A stretch of DNA of 22,174 nucleotides, from positions 1 through 22,174 of the forward strand of contig JBBIRT010000049.1 of NCBI GenBank assembly GCA_037441725.1. Reading direction: 5' to 3'. Shown here in pieces: positions 1 to 8,129 of the stretch. The notes under the pieces were generated by a model, which was not told where the DNA came from, searched no databases, and was given only the letters and a program-made list of their open reading frames with translations. Source of the stretch: JBBIRT01 sp037441725. Lineage in GTDB: Bacteria > Desulfobacterota > BSN033 > UBA1163. Position numbers and translations under genes: made by a program. Every line of letters begins with the position of its first letter. Within the stretch, counting starts at the first letter, position 1.

Positions 1-95
1 GGTTACCCATAAATTAAACGCTTGCATTCAAAAGTTTTGGAATGACACCTCTCCATTCATTCTTGGAAGTCTTTCAGAGCTCTCATGAATATCTC

Positions 96-123
96 TTGAC
101 AATTATATGAAAACAGATAAAAT
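96..123 (+). promoter_or_regulatory. Sigma-70-type promoter for the ceramide operon
   Basis: A perfect -35 hexamer TTGACA (96-101) is followed after 16 nt by TAAAAT (118-123), a five-of-six match to the -10 consensus. Transcription would begin near 130, giving a 5' leader of about 110 nt before the TTG start of the first gene. The rest of positions 1-226 is AT-rich and I see no gene or clear operator in it. The promoter is predicted from consensus matching only. Confidence 0.6.
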
Positions 124-241
124 TTCTTAAATTTAATTAAGACTTAATTTCAGTAACATAGGGTCGTTTATAGAGGATGGAGTATCCTTATCACATCTAT
201 CAATTATAAAAATCACTCAATTTAGGTTGGAGGAAATCCTT

Positions 242-1222
242 TTGAGGGTTTTAGTCACAGGAGGAAATGGATTTATTGGGAGTCACTTAGTGGAGGCACT
301 TCTCCATAATGGAGTGGAGGTTCGCTGTCTTCTCCGTAAGACGAGTGATCAAAAATGGCTAAAAGGTCTTCCTATCGAGGTGATTTATGGGGATTGTAGG
401 GATAAAAATTCTTTAGAAGAGGTGGTGAAGGGAGTTGATCAGGTTTTTCACTTGGCGGGGGTGACAAAAGCAATCCATGATAAAACCTACTTTGAAGTGA
501 ACGCTCAAGGTACAGAGAATTTAATCCTTGCTTGTCTTGAAAATAATCCTCATATCACGAAATTTGTTTATCTCTCAAGTCAAGCTGCAGCCGGTCCTTG
601 CCTGAAAGGAGACAAAATGCGAGAATCTGATCCATGTACCCCCATTTCCGTTTATGGTCAAAGTAAACGAAAGGGTGAGGAACTGGCCTTATCCCATGCC
701 AGCCACCTTCCTATCCTTATCTTAAGGCCCTGTGCTGTCTATGGTCCGAGAGAAAGGGATATATATCAATTTTTTAAACTCCTTTCAAAAGGGATTAAAC
801 TCTCCCTTTCAGGGATGGAACAACGGGTCAGTTTATGTTATGTGGAAGATATCATCCAGGCAATCCTACTGGCAAGTCAGTCCAAACAACCCAGTGGGGA
901 AATATTTTTTCTCTCCGATGGTCAAGCGTATTGTCTTGATGAAATAGGGGAGATTTTGGCCAAAGTGATAGGGACGAACCCTTATTCCATTCACCTCCCG
1001 GAGTGGACCATGAAGAAAATGGCCTCCTTTTCAGAATGGATTTCAAAAATTTCAAAGAAGCCTTCTCCCTTAAATCGTGGGAAAATGGAAGAGATCCTCC
1101 AAAAGAATTGGGTCTGTGATATCACGAAGGCTAAAACCGGCTTGGGTTTCGAGCCCCATATCTCCCTTGAACAAGGTGCAAAACTAACTTATGAATGGTA
1201 TAAAAAAGAGAATTGGTTATAG
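242..1222 (+). CDS. cerR: NAD(P)-dependent epimerase/dehydratase-type reductase, probable ceramide reductase CerR
   Basis: This is an extended short-chain dehydrogenase/reductase of 326 residues. The N-terminus carries the Rossmann glycine motif TGGNGFIG, and the catalytic pair Y138-x3-K142 sits in VYGQSK. I place the start at the TTG at 242 because GGAGG (229-233) lies 8 nt upstream; the open frame also extends back to a TTG at 227. The fold alone does not give the substrate. The next two genes are an SPT-like enzyme and a BcerS-like acyltransferase, and in Caulobacter a protein of this family (CerR) works with those two in ceramide synthesis. By analogy it would reduce the 3-oxo group of the sphingoid intermediate, in bacteria probably after acylation. 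Alternative: a nucleotide-sugar epimerase or a 3-beta-hydroxysteroid-dehydrogenase-like enzyme. The family is certain; the role rests on context. Confidence 0.72.
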   Translation: MRVLVTGGNGFIGSHLVEALLHNGVEVRCLLRKTSDQKWLKGLPIEVIYGDCRDKNSLEEVVKGVDQVFHLAGVTKAIHDKTYFEVNAQGTENLILACLENNPHITKFVYLSSQAAAGPCLKGDKMRESDPCTPISVYGQSKRKGEELALSHASHLPILILRPCAVYGPRERDIYQFFKLLSKGIKLSLSGMEQRVSLCYVEDIIQAILLASQSKQPSGEIFFLSDGQAYCLDEIGEILAKVIGTNPYSIHLPEWTMKKMASFSEWISKISKKPSPLNRGKMEEILQKNWVCDITKAKTGLGFEPHISLEQGAKLTYEWYKKENWL

Positions 1223-1237
1223 CAATGAGGAGGTCCA

Positions 1238-2419
1238 ATGGATATCTTTGAAAAATGTATCAAGATTCATGGCCAGACCGAGGAACTGAAAGCAAGTGGT
1301 CATTATTTCTTTTTTAGAAAACTCGAATCCCCCCAGGATTCAGAGGTTGTGGTCAATGGGAAACGCGTGATTATGATTGGTTCTAATAATTATCTCGGCC
1401 TTACAACCCATCCACGAGTAAAGGAAGCAGCGATAAAAGCCATTGAAAAATTCGGGAGTGGTTGTGCAGGCTCACGGTTTCTCAATGGAACCCTTGAAAT
1501 CCATGAAGAATTGGAGACAAAGTTAGCCCGGTTCTTTCGAAAGGAAGCAGCCCTTGTCTTTGCAACAGGTTACCAAACAAACCTGGGAACGATCTCCGCC
1601 CTCTTGGGAAGAAACGATGTAGCCATCATTGATAAATACAACCATGCAAGTATCATTGATGGATGCCGCCTCTCCTTTGGAAAAGTAAAAAAATATCGCC
1701 ATAATGATATGAAGGATCTGGAACGGGTCCTTGAAACAACTAAGGAAAAGGGTAAATTGATCATCGTGGATGGGATCTTCAGTATGGAGGGAGACATTGC
1801 GGATCTTCCCACCATTGTTAGGTTAGCAAAGACCTATGGGGCAAGGATTATGGTCGATGATGCCCATGCGGTTGGGGTCTTGGGAGAGGGTGGAAGGGGA
1901 ACAGCAGAACATTTTCACCTCGAAGATCAGGTGGACCTGATCATGGGGACCTACAGCAAATCCCTTGCCGGGATTGGAGGGTTTGTTGCAGGAGCCACGG
2001 AGGTGATCGATTTTATCAAACATATTAGCCGTTCGATGATCTTCAGCGCCAGTCTTCCACCTGCCCTGGTGGCCTCTGTCAGCACAGCCCTGGACATTAT
2101 TGAAGAACAGCCACACCTAAGAACCCAGCTCTGGAAAAATACTCATAAGATGCTGAAAAGCTATAAAGAAATGGGATTTGATACTGGAACCAGTGAAACT
2201 CCGATCATTCCGATTATCATCGGAGACCATAGGAAGGTTTACGAGATGTGCAAACTCCTCTTTGATCATGGGGTATTCGTCAATCCCGTGATTAGTCCAG
2301 CGGTGCCTCCCGGGAGGGAACTGCTCAGAACAAGTTATATGGCCACCCATACAGATGAGCAATTAGATAAGGTCCTGTCTGCTTTTGAAAAGGTAGGGAA
2401 ACAATTATGTCTGATTTGA
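1238..2419 (+). CDS. spt: Serine palmitoyltransferase-like alpha-oxoamine synthase (PLP enzyme)
   Basis: A fold-type I PLP enzyme of 393 residues in the alpha-oxoamine synthase family (SPT, BioF, Kbl, HemA). The PLP lysine is K241 in TYSKSLAGIGG. The cofactor-contacting set H136 (NHASI), D207 and H210 (DDAHA) has nearly the same spacing as the characterised Sphingomonas SPT set (H159, D231, H234, K265). The N-terminal YFFFRKLES stretch and the SNNYLGLTTHP and GSRFLNGT motifs fit SPT and related lipid-forming members better than a biotin or threonine-degradation enzyme, and no biotin or threonine genes are nearby. SPT condenses serine with a fatty acyl thioester to 3-oxo-sphinganine, the first step of sphingolipid synthesis. 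The ribosome binding site GAGGAGG is at 1226-1232 and the gene starts 15 nt after cerR. BioF or Kbl is the fallback reading. Confidence 0.8.
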   Translation: MDIFEKCIKIHGQTEELKASGHYFFFRKLESPQDSEVVVNGKRVIMIGSNNYLGLTTHPRVKEAAIKAIEKFGSGCAGSRFLNGTLEIHEELETKLARFFRKEAALVFATGYQTNLGTISALLGRNDVAIIDKYNHASIIDGCRLSFGKVKKYRHNDMKDLERVLETTKEKGKLIIVDGIFSMEGDIADLPTIVRLAKTYGARIMVDDAHAVGVLGEGGRGTAEHFHLEDQVDLIMGTYSKSLAGIGGFVAGATEVIDFIKHISRSMIFSASLPPALVASVSTALDIIEEQPHLRTQLWKNTHKMLKSYKEMGFDTGTSETPIIPIIIGDHRKVYEMCKLLFDHGVFVNPVISPAVPPGRELLRTSYMATHTDEQLDKVLSAFEKVGKQLCLI

Positions 2420-3543
2420 TGGGAAAGCCTCTTTTCCAAGTGGAGGAAGTCAAAAGTCAAAAAGACCTAATGAATTTTATCCGCCTTCCATGGGAAATCT
2501 ATCGGGGGGATCCGTATTGGGTTCCCCCTCTCATTAAAGATCAACTTCACAAATTTAGTACGGAGCATCCATTCCGATCCCATTCTGAGATGATCCTTCT
2601 CCTGGCTCATCAAAGTGGGAAATTAGTAGGAAGGATTGCAGGAATCATTGATCACAACTACATTAAATTTCATAATGAGAGAGTGGGGTTCTTTGGATTC
2701 TTCGAATCCATTTCGGATCCAAGGGTAGCAGAAATACTCCTCTCAGAGGTTGCAAATTGGCTCAAGGGAAACGGGATGGAAAAAATGGCTGGGCCGATGA
2801 ACCCCTCTACGAACGATGAATGTGGTCTGCTCGTTGATGGATTCGATTCCTCCCCTTGCCTGATGATGACCTATAATCCCTCCTATTATCCTTCACTTCT
2901 GGAACACTTTGGATTAAAGAAGAAGATGGATCTTTATGCCTATTTATTAGAAGATACCTCTTTCCTTCTTGACCGGCTGGAGCGTTTTACAGAGAGGTTG
3001 AAAAAGAAAGAACCTCAACTTCGTGTCCGAACGATTGACCTCCGGCATTTTGATGAGGAGTTAAAGATTGTCAAAGACATATACAATCAAGCCTGGAGCA
3101 GAAACTGGGGATTTGTGCCAATGACCGACGAAGAGATTAACCTAACCGCCAAGGAATTAAAACCCCTGGTCATCCCTGAACTGGTCCTCTTTGCCTATTT
3201 GGGAGAGGAACCGGTTGGCTTTTCCGTTACGATTCCAGATTATTATGCGGTTCTCAAACATCTAAATGGAAGGATTGGCCTCCTCGGAGCACTTAAGTTT
3301 CTCTATTATTCAAGGAAAATTAAAAAGGTCCGAGTGATGCTGCTCGGGGTGAAGCATGCCTTTCAAAAGAGAGGAGTGGAAGGACTTCTCTATGTTGAAA
3401 CGTTTCGAAATGGAATTAAAAAGAAATACAAACAAGCAGAATGCTCTTGGATTCTCGAAAACAATGTGCTGATGCAACACGGAATTGAAGCGATGGGAGG
3501 GAAACGATACAAAACCTATCGAATCTATGAGATGCCAATCTAA
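2407..3543 (+). CDS. bcerS: GNAT-fold acyltransferase, probable bacterial ceramide synthase (YghO/BcerS-like)
   Basis: A protein of 378 residues with no signal peptide or clear membrane segment. It has the hallmarks of the large GNAT-like family that includes E. coli YghO and bacterial ceramide synthase: an N-terminal VEEVKSQKDLMNFIRLPWEIY segment, a central GPMNPSTNDECGLLVDGF block near residues 128-145, a TYNPSYY motif, and a C-terminal GNAT half. It would N-acylate the sphingoid base or its 3-oxo precursor using an acyl thioester. It overlaps the end of spt by 13 nt from the ATG at 2407, with AGGTAGGG upstream; a second ATG at 2419 would overlap by 1 nt. Tight coupling to spt supports a joint role. 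No acyl carrier protein or acyl-ACP synthetase, as seen beside the Caulobacter genes, is present here. Confidence 0.72.
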   Translation: MSDLMGKPLFQVEEVKSQKDLMNFIRLPWEIYRGDPYWVPPLIKDQLHKFSTEHPFRSHSEMILLLAHQSGKLVGRIAGIIDHNYIKFHNERVGFFGFFESISDPRVAEILLSEVANWLKGNGMEKMAGPMNPSTNDECGLLVDGFDSSPCLMMTYNPSYYPSLLEHFGLKKKMDLYAYLLEDTSFLLDRLERFTERLKKKEPQLRVRTIDLRHFDEELKIVKDIYNQAWSRNWGFVPMTDEEINLTAKELKPLVIPELVLFAYLGEEPVGFSVTIPDYYAVLKHLNGRIGLLGALKFLYYSRKIKKVRVMLLGVKHAFQKRGVEGLLYVETFRNGIKKKYKQAECSWILENNVLMQHGIEAMGGKRYKTYRIYEMPI

Positions 3544-4454
3544 GTAACTCTTCCAATCCACCATCGATAGAGTCGAGGGCCTCCGATCATGCAACCCAAA
3601 GCGAAGGCCATTCCAACGAAAAGATCAATCACATAGTGGTACCTTAAATAGATGGTAGAAAGGATGAGGGCGCAGATGATTGGTAAGAAGAGATAAAAGA
3701 GGAATCTTTCATAACGATGGGCTAAAAATAAGGCCATGAGAACCATCTGGGTATGACCACTGGGCAGGCAATCCCGTTTATTGTGTTCTAAGAAATTTAG
3801 TGCATCCCTGACAAAATCGGTAATGAAACTCCCTTCGAGAGGAACCGAATAGAGGTGGGTTAAGGTAAAACGGGGCCCGATGGCTGGAAAGAGGATGTAA
3901 CCGATGAATGAAACATAGTAACCAAAGGCAAGGACAAAGACGGATTGATGGAAGGCAGTCATTCGATCTTTTAGATAGAGAACCGCAATGAAAATGACAG
4001 GAATAAAATAATAACTGATATAGGCAAGGGACATCAGGTCTGTAAACCAAGGAACGATCCATCGTTCCATCCATAAAGTGGGGTGAACCCCAAAAATAGA
4101 GAAATCGATCTGGATCAACAGAGGATCGATATCTGGCTGGAGATAATGGATTAAATCTCCAAGGGACTCATAGATGAGGACGACAAAGAGGATGGGTGAG
4201 AAATGATTCAATCCCATTCCTATCTTCCCCTTGGCCTTTAGATCTGACCATGTCTTCAAAACAAAGAGAAGTCCCAATAACATGGCATAACGAATGAGCA
4301 AAGAATGCCAGGATGGAATTTGGCCTTGGAAGATCAGGGTCAGAAGGATCAAACCAATTAAGAAAATAAGGGTCAATCCCTGGATAGGAGAAATTCTTTT
4401 CATCGGTGAAAAGTCTATATATATTAGATTGTGAAAAAAATCAAGAACCCTCAT
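3540..4454 (-). CDS. Multi-pass PAP2-superfamily protein of the Aur1/Ipt1-like (PAP2_3) type, candidate sphingolipid headgroup enzyme
   Basis: An integral membrane protein of about 304 residues with around six hydrophobic helices. The PAP2 active-site parts are visible: LPSGHT with H234, and RYHYVID with H273 and D277 (numbering from the ATG at 4454). Upstream motifs FGVHPTLW, FPAIGPRFT and the wide helix layout resemble PAP2_3 proteins (yeast Aur1-type inositol phosphorylceramide synthases and relatives) rather than the short bacterial PgpB/BacA-like phosphatases. Starts at 4475 and 4463 are also possible; I chose 4454 because a G-rich run lies 9 nt upstream. The gene converges on bcerS with stop codons overlapping by 4 nt and diverges from proS. 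Context suggests transfer of a phospho-headgroup to ceramide, or phosphate removal from a lipid. Family membership is solid; the substrate is inference. Confidence 0.75.
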   Translation of the reverse strand: MRVLDFFHNLIYIDFSPMKRISPIQGLTLIFLIGLILLTLIFQGQIPSWHSLLIRYAMLLGLLFVLKTWSDLKAKGKIGMGLNHFSPILFVVLIYESLGDLIHYLQPDIDPLLIQIDFSIFGVHPTLWMERWIVPWFTDLMSLAYISYYFIPVIFIAVLYLKDRMTAFHQSVFVLAFGYYVSFIGYILFPAIGPRFTLTHLYSVPLEGSFITDFVRDALNFLEHNKRDCLPSGHTQMVLMALFLAHRYERFLFYLFLPIICALILSTIYLRYHYVIDLFVGMAFALGCMIGGPRLYRWWIGRVT

Positions 4455-4492
4455 TATAAACATCCCCCCACTCATAGGGAAGGAGAGTGCTC

Positions 4493-6217
4493 ATGCGATA
4501 TTCTCACTATTTACTTCCTACATTAAAAGAAGTGCCTACCGAGGCAGAGGTCCCCAGCCACCAATTGATGCTGCGGGCAGGAATGATCCGAAAACTGGCC
4601 TCTGGAATCTACTCCTACCTGCCCATGGGTCTTCGATCTATAAGAAAAGTCGAGTCCATCATCCGCGAAGAGATGAACCGGGCAGGGGCCATAGAAGTCT
4701 TGCTTCCTTTTGTCCAACCATCAGAACTCTGGCAGGAAAGCCACCGTTGGGAAGAGTATGGAAGTGAGCTGGCAAGATTTAAAGATCGCCATCAAAGGGA
4801 CTGCTGTTTGGGTCCTACCCATGAAGAGGTGATCACAGATATCGCCCGGAAAGAGATTCGATCCTATCGCCAGATGCCCCTCAACCTTTACCAGATCCAG
4901 ACCAAATTCCGAGATGAAATCCGACCTCGCTTCGGGGTTATGCGGGCCCGTGAATTTATTATGAAGGATGCCTACAGTTTTGATGTTGATGAAAAGAGTG
5001 CGGATCGGAGTTACCAGAGGATGATGGAGGCCTACCAACGAATCTTCACCCGGTGTGGGTTAAAATTTCGGGCCGTGGAGGCAGAGACCGGTTTGATCGG
5101 AGGAACCTTCTCCCATGAATTTATGGTCCTGGCTGCTACTGGAGAAGAAACCATTGTAAGCTGCACCCAATGCTCCTATGCCGCTAATATTGAAAAGGCA
5201 GAGTTTAAAAGGAGAGTCGAAAAGGATCCCTCTCCTAAGAAAGAGGCTCAGAACCCCATCCAAGAGGTCTTAACTCCAGGGAAACGAACGGTTGAAGAAG
5301 TCACCCAATTTCTTCAGGTCTCACCCCAGAATTTAGTTAAAACCTTAATCTTTGATTCTGATAAAGGATGCCTTGCCGTTTTGATTCGTGGAGACCATGA
5401 GATCAGTGAAAAGAAGTTGAAATCCCTATGGGGAACCGAGAACCTTCAATTGGCCACCGAGGAAATGGTGGAAAGGATCACCCTATCCCCTAAAGGATTT
5501 GCTGGCCCCATCGGTCTTTCCATCCCTATTCTTGCAGATTTTGATATCCAGGGAATGGCGAATTTTGTCACCGGTGCAAATAAAAAAGATACCCATTTGA
5601 TCAATGTAAATTTCAATCGTGATTTCCAGGTCTCCCAATTTGGAGATTTAAGGAAATTTGTTTCTGGAGACCGTTGTCCCCTCTGTGGAGGGGAGACCCA
5701 AACGGATAAGGGGATCGAAGTGGGTCATACCTTTAAATTGGGAACAAAATACAGTCACGCCATGGGAGCCACTTTTTTAGATGACCAGGGCAAAGAAAGA
5801 GAAATCGTGATGGGATGCTATGGAATTGGTGTAGGAAGGACAGTGGCAGCCGCCATTGAACAGTCCCATGATGAAAATGGGATTATCTTCCCAATGCCCA
5901 TTGCTCCCTTTCAAGTCCTCATCCTTCCTGTGAACATCAAAATAGAAAGGTTGAGGGAGGTGGCAGAACAATTGTATCAATCCTTCTCCCAGAATGGGAT
6001 TGAAGTCTTACTTGACGATCGTGAAGAAACCCCTGGAGTAAAATTTAAAGATGCTGATCTTATCGGAATCCCTCTCAGGTTAACCATTGGAGAAAAGAAT
6101 CTGAAGAAAGGACTGCTCGAGATTAAAAAAAGGAAAACAGGAGAAGTTTTATTGGTTAAAAAGGAGGAGGTCCTTTCAAGGGTTAGAGAACTCATTGATC
6201 AGGAGATGAACGTCTAA
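4493..6217 (+). CDS. proS: Prolyl-tRNA synthetase, bacterial type
   Basis: A class II aminoacyl-tRNA synthetase of 574 residues, the usual length of the bacterial form, which charges tRNA-Pro with proline in the cytoplasm. Class II motif 2 is seen in TKFRDEIRPRFGVMRAREF and motif 3 in GCYGIGVGRTVAAAIEQ. Between them, about residues 220-400, lies the YbaK-like insertion (editing) domain, including GANKKDTHLINVNFNRDF, that clears mischarged Ala-tRNA-Pro. The C-terminal anticodon-binding domain follows (VLLDDREETPGVKFKDADLIG). I use the ATG at 4493 with AAGGAG 7 nt upstream; a GTG at 4487 lies within the Shine-Dalgarno region. The 2-nt gap to the next gene indicates co-transcription. Confidence 0.97.
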   Translation: MRYSHYLLPTLKEVPTEAEVPSHQLMLRAGMIRKLASGIYSYLPMGLRSIRKVESIIREEMNRAGAIEVLLPFVQPSELWQESHRWEEYGSELARFKDRHQRDCCLGPTHEEVITDIARKEIRSYRQMPLNLYQIQTKFRDEIRPRFGVMRAREFIMKDAYSFDVDEKSADRSYQRMMEAYQRIFTRCGLKFRAVEAETGLIGGTFSHEFMVLAATGEETIVSCTQCSYAANIEKAEFKRRVEKDPSPKKEAQNPIQEVLTPGKRTVEEVTQFLQVSPQNLVKTLIFDSDKGCLAVLIRGDHEISEKKLKSLWGTENLQLATEEMVERITLSPKGFAGPIGLSIPILADFDIQGMANFVTGANKKDTHLINVNFNRDFQVSQFGDLRKFVSGDRCPLCGGETQTDKGIEVGHTFKLGTKYSHAMGATFLDDQGKEREIVMGCYGIGVGRTVAAAIEQSHDENGIIFPMPIAPFQVLILPVNIKIERLREVAEQLYQSFSQNGIEVLLDDREETPGVKFKDADLIGIPLRLTIGEKNLKKGLLEIKKRKTGEVLLVKKEEVLSRVRELIDQEMNV

Positions 6218-6219
6218 CC

Positions 6220-7410
6220 ATGGAACCCATCCCTAAGGGAGAGATCGAAGGGAGGATCGAACGTCTCCAATCTCATTTGATAAAAGAGAAGGTGGATGCC
6301 TGTCTAATCATCCAAAATGTTGACCTCTTTTATTTTTCAGGGACGATTCAGCGAGGCTATCTTTTTATCCCGAGCGAAGGTGAACCTCTATTGATGGTTC
6401 AAAAAGATCTCCATCGGGCAGAGAAAGAATCTCCTTTAAGACATATCCTTCGCATCGAACGCCCCAAAGCCATTATCCCGATCCTCAACCAATATGGAGG
6501 TCTCAAGCGGATTGGGCTGGAAGGAGATGTTCTTCCAGTCAATCAATTTAGACAATTGGAACAGATATTCCCTCATACCGAGTTTGTGGATGTTTCAAAA
6601 CAAATCAAACTGGTCAGGATGATTAAATCTCAATATGAAATGAACCAACTAAGGCAGTCTGCAATAATTCTTGATGAAGTCTTTGACTATGCAAAGAAGG
6701 TGATGAAGATTGGAATGACTGAAATTGACGTCGAATCGAGTCTGATCACCCTGGGTAGGAAAAAGGGCCATCAAGGGATCACCCGGATGAGGGCATGGAA
6801 TCAAGACATGGTGAATGCAAGTGTGCTGTCTGGAAATTCAGGAAGTGCCCCCACTCATCTGGATGTTTCTGTCATCGGACCAGGCATCTCCCCTGCCTTT
6901 CCTCAGGGTTCAAGTTTCAATCTCATCCAGAAAGATACCCCAGTTCAGATCGATTTCAGTATCGCCTACAATGGGTATATTACTGATGCAGCAAGGACCT
7001 ATGTCATTGGGAGGCTACCGAAGAGACTGATCGAGGCCTATAAAGTAGCCTTAGAGATCAGACATGAGATGGAGAGAATGGCAAAACCTGGGATTCCATG
7101 TTCTCATCTCTACCATCACTCTTCTAAGATTGCGAAGGAAAAGGGATTGGAGGACCATTTCATTGGAACAAAAAAGGATCAGGCTCCTTTCGTTGGTCAT
7201 GGGATCGGTCTTGAGATTGATGAATTTCCTCTCATTGCAAAAGGGTTTACGCATCCCCTTGAAATTGGAATGGTCTTTGCTTTTGAACCAAAATTCATCT
7301 TTCCAGGCATTGGGGTGGTGGCCCTTGAAGACGACTATGTCGTTACCGAAAGGGGCGTGGAAAAATTGACCCATGCAGAAGACGGAATAATTACGATTCT
7401 TCCCTCTTAA
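6220..7410 (+). CDS. M24-family metallopeptidase (Xaa-Pro aminopeptidase/dipeptidase-like)
   Basis: A protein of 396 residues with a creatinase-type N-terminal domain (about 1-135) and a pita-bread M24 catalytic domain. All five metal ligands of the family are present: D245 (QIDFS), D256 (ITDAARTY), H327 (VGHGIGLEIDE), E356 (FAFEPKF) and E370 (ALEDDYVV). Such enzymes cleave peptides next to proline using two divalent metal ions. No signal peptide is seen, so it should act in the cytoplasm. It starts 2 nt after the proS stop. The only Shine-Dalgarno-like sequence (AGGAG) lies about 14 nt upstream inside proS, so its translation probably depends on proS. A role in recycling proline from peptides would fit its partner. 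Some M24 homologues have other substrates, so the exact specificity is open. Confidence 0.88.
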   Translation: MEPIPKGEIEGRIERLQSHLIKEKVDACLIIQNVDLFYFSGTIQRGYLFIPSEGEPLLMVQKDLHRAEKESPLRHILRIERPKAIIPILNQYGGLKRIGLEGDVLPVNQFRQLEQIFPHTEFVDVSKQIKLVRMIKSQYEMNQLRQSAIILDEVFDYAKKVMKIGMTEIDVESSLITLGRKKGHQGITRMRAWNQDMVNASVLSGNSGSAPTHLDVSVIGPGISPAFPQGSSFNLIQKDTPVQIDFSIAYNGYITDAARTYVIGRLPKRLIEAYKVALEIRHEMERMAKPGIPCSHLYHHSSKIAKEKGLEDHFIGTKKDQAPFVGHGIGLEIDEFPLIAKGFTHPLEIGMVFAFEPKFIFPGIGVVALEDDYVVTERGVEKLTHAEDGIITILPS

Positions 7411-7648
7411 AGGGCCCGAACCTTTCCTGAATCACCCGATTAAATCTCGGTCGGTAAATCAATTCAAAGGTCTCTTCCTTTCCAGGAAAAAGATGGCTGG
7501 TCACCCTTTTAACCTCCTCTACCCGTATGAGGGCCTCTTCAAGTAAGAGGTCATCCTGTTGGATGGAAAGGATTGAAAAATCGACCAAGAATCTTAAATA
7601 ACGGATTTTTCGATTCTCCTCCTGAATTTCCTTCTCATCTACTTTCAC
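7391..7648 (-). CDS. Small conserved-looking protein of unknown function (85 residues)
   Basis: I do not recognise this protein. It is hydrophilic and mostly helical in appearance, with an acidic N-terminal half (MKVDEKEIQEENRKIRYLRF) and a basic, aromatic C-terminal tail. No signal peptide, membrane span, cysteine pair or nucleotide-binding motif is visible. The case for a real gene is its GTG start at 7648, preceded by an almost perfect ribosome binding site (AAGGGGTGAT, about 8 nt spacing), and the good codon structure throughout. It runs against the M24 peptidase gene, and their 3' ends overlap by 20 nt. Nothing in the context suggests a function. Confidence 0.6.
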   Translation of the reverse strand: MKVDEKEIQEENRKIRYLRFLVDFSILSIQQDDLLLEEALIRVEEVKRVTSHLFPGKEETFELIYRPRFNRVIQERFGPFKREES

Positions 7649-8129
7649 CTGAAAAAATCACCCCTTTTATTCATATCAGGAAATCACCTCTTTGTAAACC
7701 CCTTTGGATGGGGTTAGGGGAATGCCTCACTCATCCGGGGAATTAGGCAGGGATGTCAGAGGAAATTTTATAGTGGAAACCTCATCTTGTCCCATCACTA
7801 CAGAATTCCAAAGGCAATGGAATGCAATGATTTGTTGGACGATATAATTTTTACCCATCCCCTTTTGAGGCACTCCGCTTTATAAAACTTTCGGAGATAT
7901 TCCTGCCTGATTCTAATAGGGTTCCCCACTTTTAGACCCCTGAGGATTGAGTTTTCAGACACCTTATATCAGATGGACCTCATGTGGAAACGAATTCTGA
8001 AGATCCGGAGGGAAGGGAGAACGATGAGATTGGAGAATCCTCTAAGATAAGAGAAGGGGTTGCCTCTACTTTTTTTGGAAGAAGGATTTATTCGAAGGGT
8101 GAGGGAGGGTTATTTGAAGGGCTGAAAGG
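7649..8129. other. Gene-poor spacer, about 480 nt
   Basis: No confident gene lies here. A short inverted repeat (AACCCC and GGGGTT, 7-nt loop, about 7697-7716) is too weak to call a terminator. On the minus strand a 54-codon open frame runs from a GTG at 7962 to a stop at 7798. Its composition is protein-like (for example RIRQEYLRKFYKAECLKRGW), but it has no good ribosome binding site. It could be a tiny gene or the remnant of one. A plus-strand open frame at 7984-8175 overlaps the 3' end of the 380-residue gene and looks spurious. Confidence 0.5.

Noticed and set aside
1238..2419. Biotin (BioF) or threonine (Kbl) enzyme
   Set aside because: Neither pathway has other genes here. The N-terminal motif and the two neighbouring ceramide-type genes favour SPT, though I keep it as the fallback.
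7697..7716. Intrinsic terminator at the AACCCC/GGGGTT inverted repeat
   Set aside because: The stem has only 6 pairs with a 7-nt loop and no T run follows.
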